Assembly: GCA_944472155.2 (NCBI GenBank)
Contig: OX235275.1
Span: 55,383,228-55,447,227 of the forward strand
Origin: Trichobilharzia szidati
Lineage: Eukaryota; Platyhelminthes; Trematoda; Strigeidida; Schistosomatidae
Length of the DNA: 64,000 nucleotides
Direction of reading: 5' to 3'
This document shows positions 21,731-33,779 of the stretch, piece by piece (position 1 is the first letter of the stretch; every line of letters begins with the position of its first letter). Below the pieces are notes generated by a model, which was not told the DNA's origin, made no database searches, and saw only the letters and a program-made list of their open reading frames with translations. Both the position numbers and the translations under genes were made by a program.

Positions 21731-22084
21731 AATTATATGCGGTGAGGGAATTAGGTCAAAGGTGTGAATACATGAAATATTAATAGTACGAAATGCAATT
21801 AAAATATTTGTGATTATAATCATAATTTAATGTCAAGTGGCAAAATAATTAATGTCATATATAGAATAATACATAAGGTGTATAGATTTTGGAAAGGGGT
21901 ATATTATTATAAGATTAGTAGGTGAATATAAAATGTTACATAACAAGGTGTGAAATTTGATAAGATGGAATTCAATATTGTAAAATTAAAAAAATATAAA
22001 AATTAATAATTTTGGGTTTAGAATGACAAGTGGGACAAGTGGAGACAATTCAGAGTGAGAATATTACTAATAATTATGATAATA

Positions 22085-22625
22085 ATAATTGAAAACCAGG
22101 GAGTACTGGACAGCTGCTGTTTCATCCTAGTTTGGGAATCATCGGCAGTACGCACCCACTGATATCAATCCGTGACCAACTCGTAAAACATAACTAACCC
22201 TTACAAACCAAACTATAGAAAATTAATCTGATGCTCGCTAGTGACTTGCTACAGGATGGAGTTTCCTGCAGTTCTAGTGAGAAGTCGTGACTAGTGAGGT
22301 TCAACCAGATGTCACGTGTGTGGATGGATGTCCCACCAACGACACTGGTTGGGGTCGCGCTAAATCACGAATTGGTAGAAATTAGAATTCATGGGCTGGT
22401 GATTGAATCGGGTCCCTATGGCTGAATGCTATACGAGTTTGCCTTGTAACCGGAAGGTTCTGGGCTCGAACCCTGGTAGTGGGTGCGTACTGTCGATGAT
22501 TCCCAAACTAGGATGAAAAAGCAGTTGTCCAGTACTCCCTGGTTTTCAATGGTTCTCTAACTGATTTCAATCCGTGATCAACTCGTAAAACATAACTAGC
22601 CCTTACAAACCAAACTATAGAAAAA
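22085..22625. mobile_element. SINE B fragment plus a full plus-strand SINE B
   Basis: 22085-22160 is a reversed hammerhead. 22160-22220 is a plus-strand tail. 22225-22625 is a full unit from taatctgatgctcgctagtg through GGGCTCGAACCC and a hammerhead reading gtactgTCGATGA to ccaaactatagaaaa. The copies join at the ctatagaaaa / taatctgatg border, as at 14980 and 33360. Confidence 0.75.
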
Positions 22626-22689
22626 GATAATAATAATAATAAAAGTCGTTGTAATAAGGGAAAGTTGCATAGAATAGCTAGATTATCAA

Positions 22690-23062
22690 AGTAAAATAAA
22701 TAAATGTCTATCCTTCTACTGAGAAGGCAGAAGTAGGGATTGTACATACTTCTTTTGTACACAAAGGTCTGGTTGGCTTAAATTCATGAATTACCAAGGC
22801 CTCAGCTGTCTTTAGAAGTCTATAACGAAGAAAACGCGACTGGCAAGTTAGCATGGATTCTATATACGATCTTAAAATCATGGTCAGGGTTGACAGAGTG
22901 ACAGAAGTCGACCAGGTGTTCCAGAATACAGCTTCCCACACACTTCCTTTCTCCTTGTAAAACCATGTAGCTGGAATGTGTCCTCCTATCCATGTGGGAA
23001 GCGTCCTCTGACTACGGCCAATATACCTTGCTCCACAAGAGCAGGTGAATTTCTTAAAAAAA

Positions 23063-23099
<37 letters not shown>

Positions 23100-23160
23100 C
23101 GATTGTACCGCTTGATAATAAATTCCTTGTTGAAAAGAGTCTCTTCACTGAATATTGTGT
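22690..23160 (-). pseudogene. PLE nuclease remnant with terminal repeat
   Basis: The minus strand reads KKFTCSCGARYIGRSQRTLP, then an altered stretch, then RFLRYRLLKTAEALVIHEFK. This is the second half of a GIY-YIG nuclease with its conserved end. An (AT)n run lies at 23066-23098 and the terminal repeat at 23090-23160. 23160-23800 beyond it is unassigned. Confidence 0.7.
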
Positions 23161-23799
23161 TCGTAATTAGACTTTTACCAGACAACGTTTCCACTACAAT
23201 TTATTGCTCATAAGTCATTTCAAAGTAAATCATACAACGTTCAAAACTGAGTTCTATTCATCTCTAGTGTGTCTCATTTCTTCACTTTTATTGGTATCAC
23301 AAATTTCCAAATATTTACAGTATTAATCCAATAACACGTGTGTGTGTGTGTTTGTGTATGTGTGTGTGCAATGTTGATTGGATAACCAAAGTCCCATTAT
23401 TCTGAGTCTCCCTCTTCACTTATCCCTATTGGATCACAGAACTTTCGTATGCTTTGTGATGACTAAGCTTTCTTCTAGAAGGCCTGTGTCACCCAGACAG
23501 AATTAGTCAGTGTGTATACAGCGAAACTATTGTGATCTTACTAACTAACAAACTAAACAACTAACTATGTGATCAACTGCTTTGACCTATGCACATTGAC
23601 CTCATAATCATCATGACATAATAGTTGATGCTACAGTTCAATCATTTCTTTTCTTCAAAATGCGGTCTACGACCTTTCACCCTATTAAATTGCTTGTAGA
23701 TTGAAATGTTGCATCACCCTTATCACGGTTTTGTCAAAAGTTCTATGTAGAGTTTCTGAATGTATCAACACCACAGTAGTGTTAAAGTATAAGTATCAC

Positions 23800-24050
23800 G
23801 AATTACTAGATGTTAGAATTAACGGGCTGGCCATTGGATGTCGTCCCACTAGCTCAATGAATCTTCAATGAGCTTAATTTGTCAACTGAAGGACCTGGAT
23901 TCGTTTCCTGGTGGTTGGTGGTGTCATGGGTGTGTATTGCTGAAGGGTCTCAAAGTAGGACGAAATTTCTTTGACCAGTATTGCCTTCTGCTTTTTAATG
24001 CTCCTCTCTAATGAAAGTCAGTTCGTTATCGAAATTATTTAGCATCTCTT
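23800..24050 (+). mobile_element. SINE B, degraded
   Basis: gtattgctgaagggtctcaa, AGTAGGACGAAATTTC and gaccagtattgcc are a hammerhead with core CTGAAGG, followed by the usual tail. Confidence 0.6.
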
Positions 24051-24309
24051 TGATACATAGGAATTCTTTATTTCAATACTTGTATCATCCATTAAGGTAC
24101 TATCTCGGTTGATTAAACTTCTGTTTGTCAAACCTACATTGATAAATATTTGGTGAGAGTCAAGTGTTCGTTCCCGACGCACACTTGTATTTAAATTATG
24201 TACCGTCTTGTTTTAGTGTTTCTGTTTTATCGAATCCGACATCATTCAGTAGTAGCCTTGAGTGTTGATTTTCTAATTCATAAGTTTGACACGTATGGAA
24301 AATGTTCTT

Positions 24310-24440
24310 TTGGCTATATGTTCTTGGGGAATGCAGGTACACCCGCATGGCGAGTCCCAAATAGGACGAAATTCGCTTTATCCTGGATTCCACTGCTAGT
24401 CACCATCCACCAATTGACTTTATGTTCTAGTTTGTTAAAT
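24310..24440 (+). mobile_element. SMalpha-like SINE, hammerhead and tail
   Basis: tggcgagtcccaaataggac, GAAATTCG, tatcctggattccactgc and tagtcaccatccaccaatt are in SMalpha order. The 5' core is changed. 24440-24880 beyond it is unassigned. Confidence 0.7.
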
Positions 24441-24879
24441 GCAGTGATTATTGTCTAAAGTTTTATGTCGACAGAATTTCATCGGATATTCCGACCACAC
24501 ACACACACACCGTACTTGTCATATCTACAGTTATATCAGACGCAACAGAGCATATGGGGTCACAATGTCTTTCCAACCACAGGTCAAAATGTTTACGGGT
24601 CATGACCATAGATAAGAGGAAGGATAACGTGTGTTAGGGGAGTGAGGGAGGGGGGAGGTGAAAATCAAATTGGATTACCTCAGGTGGTAGGACCAAAGTA
24701 ATGACAAATAATTTTTTGAAGACATGAGCCGGGATTAAGCCGTTTTTATGGTCAAGCCTTTCTTCAACGAACTTTTACGCATATAAGGCCCAAATATGTT
24801 TTATATATGAAGAACAAATTGTGGTTTCAATAAATTCTTCTTCTTCAGGCTCAACAATTATAAATCCATTAATTTAAGT

Positions 24880-25235
24880 TTTCTATAGTTGGTTTGTAAG
24901 GATTAGTTTTGTTTTCACGAGTTGATCAGGGATTGATATCAGTTAGAGAACCATTGGAAAACCAGCCACAGGGAGTACTGGACAGCCAGCTGTTTCGTCA
25001 GCCTAGTTTGGGAATCATCGGCAGTACGCACCGACACTGCGGGATTCGAACCCAGGACGACAATGGTTGGGGTGGCGCTAAATCACGAATTGGTAAAAGT
25101 TAGAATTCATGAGCCATTGAGTCGGGTTCCAGTGACTGAATGGTATACGAGCCAGCTTGCCTTGTAACCGGAAGGTCCTGGGTTCGAACCCTGACGGTGG
25201 GTGCGCACTGCTGATGATTCCCAAACTAGGATTAA
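24880..25235. mobile_element. SINE B pair, head to head
   Basis: 24880-25050 is a minus copy with tail, reversed hammerhead and B box. 25050-25235 is a plus copy ending in gcactgctgatgattcccaa, which has an intact CTGATGA core but is cut off before GAAA. Confidence 0.7.
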
Positions 25236-25864
25236 TTTAAGCATACAATAGCCGCCAACCAGTAAAGGCAAATTAGAATCATATCAGAAATGTTCACTGT
25301 GGAACAAGTATAAGATGGGATGGAACAATAGTCAGTTAGTTTTGAATATGCATGGTCAATGAGAACATGAGATGACATAAATAAACCAACGAATGGGGTG
25401 GACTAGACATAAGTTCAAGGTTGAAAATAACGACAATAGTAATGATTGTATGAGTATATGAGTTTAGCGACACGGTATTGAAATCAACTATATGACCCGT
25501 CTCTGTGATAAGGCGCTTTGTGATAGGTGACGTTGAACATCTATTTCCGGAATTAATTATTCCTGTAAGCACTCAGAAATGAGTTAGTTAGGCCTTATCT
25601 ACAGAGATTGGCAGATCCTTCCCATGTTCCTGTGACTACACGTACGTGTAAAGTTGGTAAACACAGTGGGATGTCAGACACTATCGTTCGAATGCTGTGA
25701 GGTTTTACAACAGGACAATATACATACATCTTGTTTTCCCTATAAAAATGAGTTTACGTACATAATAAGTTCTAATTAATGCCACCTTGAGTCTTTGTTT
25801 AAGCAGTCAGACTTTGGTAATCACCCTTCAACGGTAGCATCCTTCTTGCTGTCTAATTGAACCG

Positions 25865-26108
25865 GTGTAGTATTTTTTACTCCTTCACATTCCCCAGGAG
25901 AACATAGGGCTTCAAGCTAGAGGCTTGAAGTTTCAGTAGCATTTTGTATTTTTACAGGATGAGGTTGCTAGCCTCATGCCCAACCTTCCCCCTCTTTACC
26001 AGCTTTATTACTGGCTTAGCGAGGTAAAGGAGAGCGTCAGTCGGGGATTGAACCCCGGACCAAGTGCATGGTCAGTGAGCATCCTAACCACTGTGCCACC
26101 GATACAGT
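25865..26108 (-). mobile_element. SINE C, RTE-tailed subfamily
   Basis: Same layout as 15570-15792: tRNA-like head at the high end (GGTTCAATCCCC), and a 3' end ttgaagccctatgttctcct, ggggaatgtgaagg. 26110-26440 beyond it is unassigned. Confidence 0.7.
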
Positions 26109-26449
26109 GCTTTGTCTATATATATATTCTTCACAACGTGCCATAGTTATGCTATTTTAAAACCAACAGTTATATTCCATGACATTTCGATCTCTTCTGA
26201 CGTTACCTTCTATATCAACGTGTATGTATGACGCAATCACATGCGCGTGGATGATCAGGATGTCCAAAATATGTTTCACAAATACATACTATTACACAGG
26301 TGTGTCTCAGATAAGTTACATTTTATTGTCTTGCCGAAAGTCGTCAAGATAACTAACCACTTCAAAATCTACATTCAGAAAGATAAAGCATCATGATAAC
26401 GTGAATAGTTAAACGATTTAGAATAATCTTTATGTAATATCGATTGTTA

Positions 26450-26640
26450 GATTTTTGTCATGAATCCAATATCAGTTAGAGAGATCACTGGACAACTAAC
26501 TGACTGTTACGTCCTACTTTGAGACTCTCCAGCAGTGCGCCCCTCCCACCCGCCAGGGATCGAATCCAGGACTGGACTGCAGTTCAATAAAATCGAGAAT
26601 TCTAACCTTGTCAATTCGTGGGGGTAATACAACACTGTAG
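26450..26640 (-). mobile_element. SINE B fragment
   Basis: atcagttagagagatcactg, TGTTACGTCCTACTTTGAG and the ccagggatcgaatccag B box in reversed order. Confidence 0.55.
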
Positions 26641-26819
26641 TAATGTAAGTCTTTTCACATCAAGAACAGTATGAAGCCATTCTTGAATGAATTAGCTGTC
26701 ATTGTTAGACGGCGGATTTCTTAAAGGATCACAGGGTCAACTAAATTTCCATCCAACACAGTAATGCATTATATTCTTTTTCTAATTCTTATTGAGAGGT
26801 TTGACAGAAGTTACTTCCT

Positions 26820-27500
26820 TCACTTATCTGGCAAGGAAGCATGGTTTCAACAGCAGGTAGTCGAACAGCACAGATGAAGGTGTTAAAGCTAGCCAGCCAG
26901 AATCAGAAAGGCAAGATGCACATCCATCAACTTGAAACCAGTTTGGAAATCTTCTGAGCTGACTCAGTCAGCATCAACAACAAGATTCGGATTCTACTCA
27001 ACACAAATGTCAAGTCAGTCAGTCAGTCACTTCTTCTATACGGGTCAGAAACTTGCACTGTGCGTGAGTCACCAAAAGCAGGCTACTTCAGACTTTTTCA
27101 GCAGCAGCCTCCTTCGGTAGTTGCTTCCATACTGAAGATCAAATGGCCAGCTGGCCAGAGAGAATTAGCAACAAGAAACTCGGTATGGCAACAAATCAAC
27201 AGGTGAGAGCCGACTGCTCAACAAATATGTCGGAGAAAATGGAGATGGACTAATCGGACATATGTTGAAGAGGCCGTCGAATGTCACACGCACAATGCAG
27301 GCAATCGCTCGAGTGGAATCCCAATGGGAAGCGACTAATAGGGAATTGGTCCAAGGGTGATATGGAGGAGACCGTGTGAGGAGAAGATGGGTAATCGTGA
27401 ACCCAGCCAGCTGGAGAGGACAACAGAGAATAAAACAAAGTGGAGATGTGTTGTTGAAGCCCTATGTTCCACTCGGAAGCCAAGGGAATAATACTAATAT
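26820..27500 (+). mobile_element. RTE-like LINE 3' part
   Basis: acagcagatgaaggtgttaa and catccatcaacttgaaacca belong to the region found reversed at 38600-38760. The copy ends with gttgaagccctatgttccac, tcggaagccaagggaataat. Frames are broken. The 3' end is complete. Confidence 0.75.
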
Positions 27501-27599
27501 TGTAACAACAGAAGACAAGGACCAGGCAACATACCGTTTATTTAGGAAATCAACAAAAATTTATAGATTTTCATGTACATTATTATAGATTATTGTTAG

Positions 27600-27840
27600 C
27601 AGAAAGACACAGTCTTCTGATTGGTTGTTTCTGACTGAAAGTTACTCTCTCATCTCTTTTTGGCTGTTTCTTAAATGTCGGATCATCTACATGCTAACTG
27701 TATTCGCCTACGCAAAGTCTTTGTTCCTATTTTTCTCACGACCAATATTTGGGACATAAACCTTGACGTAAATTACTGTCTACCAATTTGGCTAGCAGCC
27801 AGCTCTCACCACAATATTACCATTGTTAATACTCCTATGT
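27600..27840 (-). repeat. Repeat D, ~250 bp unclassified
   Basis: Reversed copy of the repeat at 37265-37510, 50400-50660 and 59855-60110. Shared anchors are accaatttggctagcagcca, catcttttt-type and ctgattggttgtttctg. 27840-28420 next to it is unassigned. Confidence 0.7.
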
Positions 27841-28429
27841 GCTGTTTCTAAGTCGTTTCGGTCCTGACTGCAATCGACAACGCCCTGAGTAACTGCAGGA
27901 CCATCACCCTAGAAGAAATCGGGTTAATTCATAATTTACTGCCCAACCTTTGTCCCAGTATGACGACAGCACTAACAAAAAGTGAACACATAGTTTATGA
28001 GTTATCTGTTTCAAGGTAGCACGTATTTTGTCCTAATTAGGGGTGAAGGTGTTCACACCACCAAGACTCGAATCCAAGCTTCCATTTGCTACAACGGATA
28101 TGAGATTGATTATTCTAAGCTAAGTTTATGACTGAAATCAAGAATGCGCTTATGTACCATATACTTTCTTATAAATTATGATGTACAGAACTGCTATGAT
28201 TTTGTAATACAGTATTGAAATAAATGTATTAGATATCTTTATCGAAGAAAAGAAGCCCTAGCGGCTTGTGTTACAGAAGTAAAATGATTGAAAAAACGAA
28301 GTTGGCATCCAGGAAGAGGTGACATCCAAAACCTCTTAGTCCACAATAATCACATTTAGAAGGAATCATTTCTCCACTGTGGATAAGTCATAATGAATTA
28401 TAGTGGTTAAGAGGTATAGAAATATGCCT

Positions 28430-29530
28430 TACAACATACTTCCAATGCAGTAATCAAATACACGAACGGATAAACGGAATACCAATGGGATCATCGCCCA
28501 TATCAGTCAGGATTAAGAGCTGAAGCTGATATGCAAAGATTAGATTTAGTAGCTCCACTTGTAAGTAAACCAAAACTCTGGGTATGTTACGTTGATGATA
28601 AACTTGTAATACTTAAAAGAAATGTGATTTGGAATATATCCATAAATTAATAAACAACTTACTTGAAGACATCAAATTCACCACGAGAGAAGAAGAATTA
28701 GATAACAAAATCCCATTTTTAGATGTCTTAATCAAGAGAACCAACACAGGAAATTTAGAAACACAAGTATATAGAAAATCAACGCACACAGATCAAATAC
28801 TCAACTATAATAGTAACAACTCAATTACTCACAAAAGAAACTGTGTGCAGACATTGTTTAAAAGAGTTCAAACACACTGTAACACTCCTGTGTTGAAGAG
28901 ACTGGAAGAGAAATATCTACAATAACCGTCTTCAAAAAGAATGGATATCCCCGTCACAATTTCATCAAAAAGTGTTTAAAATCGAATCACAACACCAACA
29001 ATAAACCATCATCAAAGACCACAAGAAAATTCATTCTACCATACATGAGGAATATCTCTGAAATAACAGCCAGAATATTGAGACTGTTTGAAATAGATAT
29101 AGCACACAAGCCAGACAGCCAGCCAGCACAATCATCACTTCATTCGATATTGTGCAGACTGATCCAACAAGAAAAGGAGATAAAATTAATATCATTTACA
29201 AAATAAATTGTATGGACTGCAATAAACATTACATCTGTCGAAGTGGGCGTGTCCCTCTTCTAATTCGAATCCAAGAACACAAATCAGCTGTGAAAAGACA
29301 TGATATATATTCTTTCATATCAATGCATGTGGATGATTAAAGACACCAATTCGATGGAAACAAGGTAGAAATTTTCGATCAAGGAAACACCAAAACTGCA
29401 ATCAGGGAATTCCTAGAAGTCTGCCTGGTACTCAAGTGAAACAGCCAGCAATTAACAAACACAAGAGTTCATTTTATACTAAAACCTGCGCTGAAGAAAA
29501 TGTTGTCTAACAGGAGGACGACGAAAGCTT
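28430..29530 (+). pseudogene. PLE reverse transcriptase and nuclease, distinct subfamily
   Basis: Shifting frames give IHERINGIPMGSSPIS (the box before the catalytic one), then KPKLWVCYVDDKLVILKR (YVDD). Next come NKIPFLDVLIKRTNTGNLET, VYRKSTHTDQILNYNSNNS, a thumb, FILPYMRNISEITARILRLF, and INIIYKINCMDCNKHYICRS with IRIQEHKSAVKRHD (nuclease). The second Gly/Tyr of the core is replaced (HYICRS for YIG). The order and spacing are those of a Penelope-like element. Protein similarity to the other copies is lower, so this is a separate subfamily. Several frameshifts. Confidence 0.82.
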
Positions 29531-29789
29531 CATAATTAAATCGACCAACTCAGAAAACAACTAATTCAATATCATCCACCCAGCAGAGCTAAAAATCTTC
29601 CCCCATTATTTTAAGGTATTACTTCTATAAATATTTATTTTCAATTAGACAGCCCATGATATCTGTTGTATGCAGATTAGCAAATAGCTAGTCTTAAGTA
29701 ACGCCGAATTCATATAGTTTCAGCCATGAATTAAAACCTGATGATTGTGTCTTAATATGATCTTAGTCGATAAATCAGGAACTCACAAC

Positions 29790-30150
29790 ATTTGACAGGA
29801 TGAACATAATCTTCAAGTTTGATCACAAACCGAATTCAATCACAAAACCACTACAAACAATGAGGGTGTACTCAACAGCTGTTTCACTCTTATTCAGGAC
29901 GCTTCATCTGTGCGCACCTATAACCCCATTCACCACTATGGTTTGCATCAAGGACTTTCAATTGCAAAGCCAGGCTCGTAGACCGTTCACTGACTCGGAT
30001 AGAATTCCTTGACCCATCTAATTCGATATTTTCTTTGTAGAGCGACCGTCAGTAAATGTCATCGGTGAGTATCTGTCCTCGCGCTAGTTATAACTTCTCA
30101 CGAGATCACCGCACCCTGTCTAAAACTTGGGCTACCCAAAAACATCCATC
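29790..30150 (-). mobile_element. SINE B, degraded
   Basis: ccactacaaacaatgagggt, gtactcaacagctgtttcac and ggacgcttcatctgtgcgca form a reversed hammerhead. A tRNA-like part follows. Confidence 0.55.
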
Positions 30151-30239
30151 ACTGTATTACATAGAAATCCTCTTGTTTAATTTGTTTAAATCTATTACAG
30201 TGTGAACTCTAATGATACTTTCAAGTATTGGTTTTTGTT

Positions 30240-30730
30240 TGATTGCATGGAGGATTTCATCATGAGCTGACATCAGTTAGAGAACCACTGGAAAACCACC
30301 TGGGAGTACTGGACAGTTGTTTCGTCCTAGTTTGGGACTCTTCATCATCACCCACCCCCAGGACCTTCTGGTTATAAGGCAACCTCGTAGACTATTGAGC
30401 CACTGGGACCCGATCCAATGGCCAGTTCATGAATTCTAACTTCTGCCAATTCACGACCATTTCTCAATGTCTCAGGTTGAAGATGAGGCAGTAACTCGTC
30501 GAAGAAGACATTGCGAAATGGTCACGCTATGTCGTGAATTGGCAAAAGTTAGAATTCATGGACTGGCCATTGGATCTGGTCCCAGTGGCTAAATGGTCTA
30601 CGAGGTCGCCTTGTAACCAGAAGGTCCTAAGTTCGAACCCCGGCGGTTAGTGCGTACTGGTGAAGAGTCCCAAACGAAGACGAAACAACTGTGCAGTACT
30701 CCCAGTGGTTCTCTATCTAATGATATTGTT
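30240..30730. mobile_element. SINE B inverted pair
   Basis: 30240-30480 minus and 30480-30730 plus meet in the middle of the body, next to gaagaagacattgcgaaatg. The plus hammerhead reads gtactggtgaagagtcccaa and GACGAAACAACTG. The minus copy has gatgatgaagagtcccaaac when reversed. 30730-31400 beyond the pair is unassigned apart from (TTA)n. Confidence 0.72.
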
Positions 30731-31409
30731 TACTCTCTTTCTAGTATTTAAAATGTCTACAACCCTACTGATTCGTAAGTTTCTACTAAAATTGAGAAAA
30801 AACCAATGTATCCTATGTACATGACGATTGATTATACAAACTGCCACTGTCTGGGAAATAGAGCTAACTACTTACAGTCTTCAGTTATGACCTTGGATTT
30901 CAAAATCTACTACTAATATGATGGTGTGGTACAGACAATGTCTGCCAACAGAATATTATTCTCACATATTCCCACAGTTCACAATTCGGTATTAGCAACA
31001 GAATACTATGCCATATATTTGAACATTCTTTTTTGATGTCGTGTAATGTAAATCAAAATCACATGCTCAGTCAGTGATTGATTGGTTAGAGAATATAAAC
31101 AACTGTATAGATAGATACATAAATAGTGTGTTTGATCACTTTTTAATAAAACTAGCTTTCAATCAAATGTCGTGCATTTATTTATTTCTCAAAGGAGACA
31201 GAGAAGAAATATCACTAGGGTGATCAGTTTTCACTTCAGATCAGACAGTACTGTATTGATCATCCCGCAATATCATCTGCATGACTTGAAGATCCGGAGT
31301 GAAAAGGAACTATTATGCAAGAAATTCCGGTGAAAATTCTGCATATAAATATGAACACTGTCCAGAATAAAAACCCTGTTGTTATTATTATTCTTTATTA
31401 TTACTAGAG

Positions 31410-31510
31410 TATGTACGACTGAAGAGCACCAAGCTTCAGGGGACGAAACAATTCAATGTTCAGTTACTCCCTTCTGGTTTTCAATGGTTGTCATCCTCTG
31501 TAAGTAATTG
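31410..31510 (+). mobile_element. SINE B hammerhead remnant
   Basis: acgactgaagagcaccaagc, GGGGACGAAACAATT and cagttactccc are in hammerhead order, with core CTGAAGA retained but stem I poor. Confidence 0.45.
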
Positions 31511-31799
31511 AAGTCAGTATTTCGTGACCAAAACTTGAGGACAATCGAATCCTTGAGGCAAACATCTACAAACCTTATTTATTTAACAACAAGATTTTCA
31601 TGTCATAGATGGTAAGTAAATCACAACGAAAAACTCCGAGAAGCGTTTAAAGTGAAGGTAGGGGTAAGACAAAGCTGGTCACTTTCTGATTTTGGTTGAG
31701 TATGAAGACGAGAATATATATTGAACCGACAAAAAAACAACTCTAGAAGACCTAGATTTCATAAGTGGTGTATATATCATGTCAAATAAACTCGAAGGT

Positions 31800-31950
31800 C
31801 TAAGTATAAAACTTGGGCACTGTGGTAGAGTATAACTCCTATTATGGATAAGATTTTATTTTGAGAAGTCACACAGTAATATTAACTGATGACCACGTTT
31901 CGAGCACAAACTATTGCCGCTCATAATCATATCAAGGTACTACTCACACA
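31800..31950 (-). repeat. PLE terminal repeat with hammerhead-like core
   Basis: Nearly the same as 2630-2775 on the same strand (aagtataaaacttgggcact; tcgagcacaaactattgccg). No PLE coding part is attached. 31950-32340 is unassigned. Confidence 0.65.
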
Positions 31951-32339
31951 ATTTTACATATGTGGAATTGACCAAATATTTGAATAAAGATCAGTATATG
32001 ATAATGTACATTCAAAAATAATAATATTAGTGTTATTGATCAATTACAATCAGATGGGAAATAAGACGAGTGTTTTTATAGTCATAATAAGTAACTTGTT
32101 AGAATGTTGTGATGTGCTTGAATTGAAATAGAATTTTAAGGTTATTTATTATCCTCCTCTGATTTGACTGACTGGTGGTGATAATATCTTCCATACATAT
32201 CTCTGGTATTTGCATTGAGTCATTTCTGTTGCATGTGTTGGGTGTAGATTCACTCGATGAACCAGGCAGGATTCAGTAATCAATCTCTCTCTATCTCCAC
32301 CTACGTAGATTACTTTTTAGAATTTTAACCCTCTCCCAC

Positions 32340-32490
32340 TCTAATGTGTTATTGCATACAGTCCTATTTTTCTAAATTACTCATCTTCTCGGGGTCAATC
32401 ATTCTTATCTTAGCTAAATTCTTATGTTCCGACAATCTGATTACCCCCGATCTATTAGTTTGACCTAGCTTGGGGACAAAACACGTCACA
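32340..32490 (-). pseudogene. PLE nuclease fragment, downstream half
   Basis: The minus strand reads PKLGQTNRSGVIRLSEHKNL and AKIRMIDPEKMSNLEK, matching YIGQSSRTGAVRLAEHKNLA in the copy at 17010. The upstream half lies at 32700-32880, so a SINE C separates the two. Confidence 0.7.
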
Positions 32491-32509
32491 CTAGTCACTA
32501 ATGTGCGTC

Positions 32510-32695
32510 GGTGGCACAGCGGTGAGGACTCTCGCTGACCATGCACATGGTCCGAGGTTCGATCCCCCGCCGACGCACACCTGATATCTATTGTCGGCAT
32601 GCTAAATTTGGGCTACCGATATCACATGCTGAAAATTTCATACTTGTACCAAAATACTGTGTGGAATCAAGCTATAATAAAATTAAAAAAAAATA
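32510..32695 (+). mobile_element. SINE C with intact tRNA-like head
   Basis: The head spans 32510-32580. The acceptor stem halves are TGCGTCGG and CCGACGCA. It has A box TGGCACAGCGG, a GACCATGCACATGGTC hairpin and B box GGTTCGATCCC. The body gatatctattgtcggcatgc leads to a tail ending in an A-rich run at 32672-32692. The anticodon loop lacks U33, so it is not a functional tRNA. It sits inside a PLE nuclease. Confidence 0.8.
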
Positions 32696-32699
32696 TAGT

Positions 32700-32880
32700 T
32701 GACCTGAATCACAGTGATTGCAAGGTATTTTGTAAATTATGTTATTTTGTTTAGTTGGGTCCACCGGATCCTTTAGCCTACAGAGCTTGTCCTCGCTGAG
32801 TGAGTTTGTAGGTTTGAATGCCACCCTGATTCCTGCTTTATTAAGAATCCTACGTAGGGTCTCCTCTACTTTTCTTCAAT
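32700..32880 (-). pseudogene. PLE linker and start of nuclease
   Basis: The minus strand, with frame changes, reads TLRRILNKAGIRVAFKPTNS, then LSEDKLCRLKDPVDPTKQNN and IIYKIPCNHCDSGQ. These correspond to the linker and first Cys pair of the nuclease in the 17 kb and 51 kb copies. Confidence 0.65.
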
Positions 32881-32929
32881 TTTAACGATAATGTTTTTCT
32901 GCAGACAGGAAATCTACTACAGTCAAAGC

Positions 32930-33355
32930 ATAAAGAACAAGATTCAGGTCAATCACAGTGCTTCCATATTGATAGAAAGAGACTTGTCACGCCAGCATCA
33001 CCCAGAAGCATTTCCAACAGGCTACTGAAGACTATCATCAACAAGTGTCAGATGACCGCTAGAAAGGATAAGCAACGGGGAATCCTGGAAACGAACCTAT
33101 TACCCCTGAGAAATATGCCGAAGGTGACATGAAGATGAATCGAATGTACACTGACTGATAAAAGACCGTTAATTGACCCTCAAAAGTTGGATATCACTTC
33201 AAAGGTGACATGAAGGCGGGGGAAATTACATCTTATGCGCACAATTGTCGAGCCAGATATATACAGAACGCCTCCAGAGAACAACACGATGACATGGAAG
33301 TGTGCCGGTTGAAGCCTTATGTTGTACTCGGAAGTCAAGGGAATAATAATAATAA
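32930..33355 (+). mobile_element. RTE-like LINE 3' end
   Basis: Degraded coding part, then gttgaagccttatgttgtac, tcggaagtcaagggaataat and an (AAT)n tail to 33363. Confidence 0.65.
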
Positions 33356-33359
33356 TAAT

Positions 33360-33755
33360 AATAATCTGATGCTCGCTAGTGACTTGCTACAGGATGGAGT
33401 TTCCTGCAGTTCTAGTGAGAAGTCGTGACCAGTGAGGTTCAATTAGATGTCACGTGTGAGGATGGATGTCCCACCAACGACAATGGTTGGGGTCGCGCTA
33501 AATGCATCACGAATTAGTAGAAGTTAGAATTCATGGGCTGGCCATTGAATCGGGTCCCAGTGGCTGAATGGTATACGAGCCAGCTTGCCTTGTAACCGGA
33601 AAGTCCTGGGTTCGAACCCCGTGGTGTGGGTGCGTACTGCCGATAATTCCCAAACTAGGCTAATGAAACAACTGTCTGGCAGTACTCCCTGTGGCTGGTT
33701 TTCAATGGTTCTCTAACTGATGATATCAATCCGTGATCAACTCGTAAAAAAAATA
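33360..33755 (+). mobile_element. SINE B, near complete
   Basis: Starts atctgatgctcgctagtgac directly at the AAT tail of the RTE copy. tRNA-like part with CAGTGGCTGAATGG and GGTTCGAACCCC. Hammerhead core reads gtactgCCGATAATTCCC with a mutated fourth/fifth position. Tail to gatcaactcgtaa. Confidence 0.78.
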
Positions 33756-33779
33756 GTACCATAATATTACTATATAATA

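Noticed and set aside
1..33000. CRISPR-like arrays or bacterial genes among the regularly recurring repeats
   Set aside because: The repeats are dispersed eukaryotic SINEs with tRNA-like promoters, not short direct repeats with unique spacers. Spliced genes show a eukaryotic genome.
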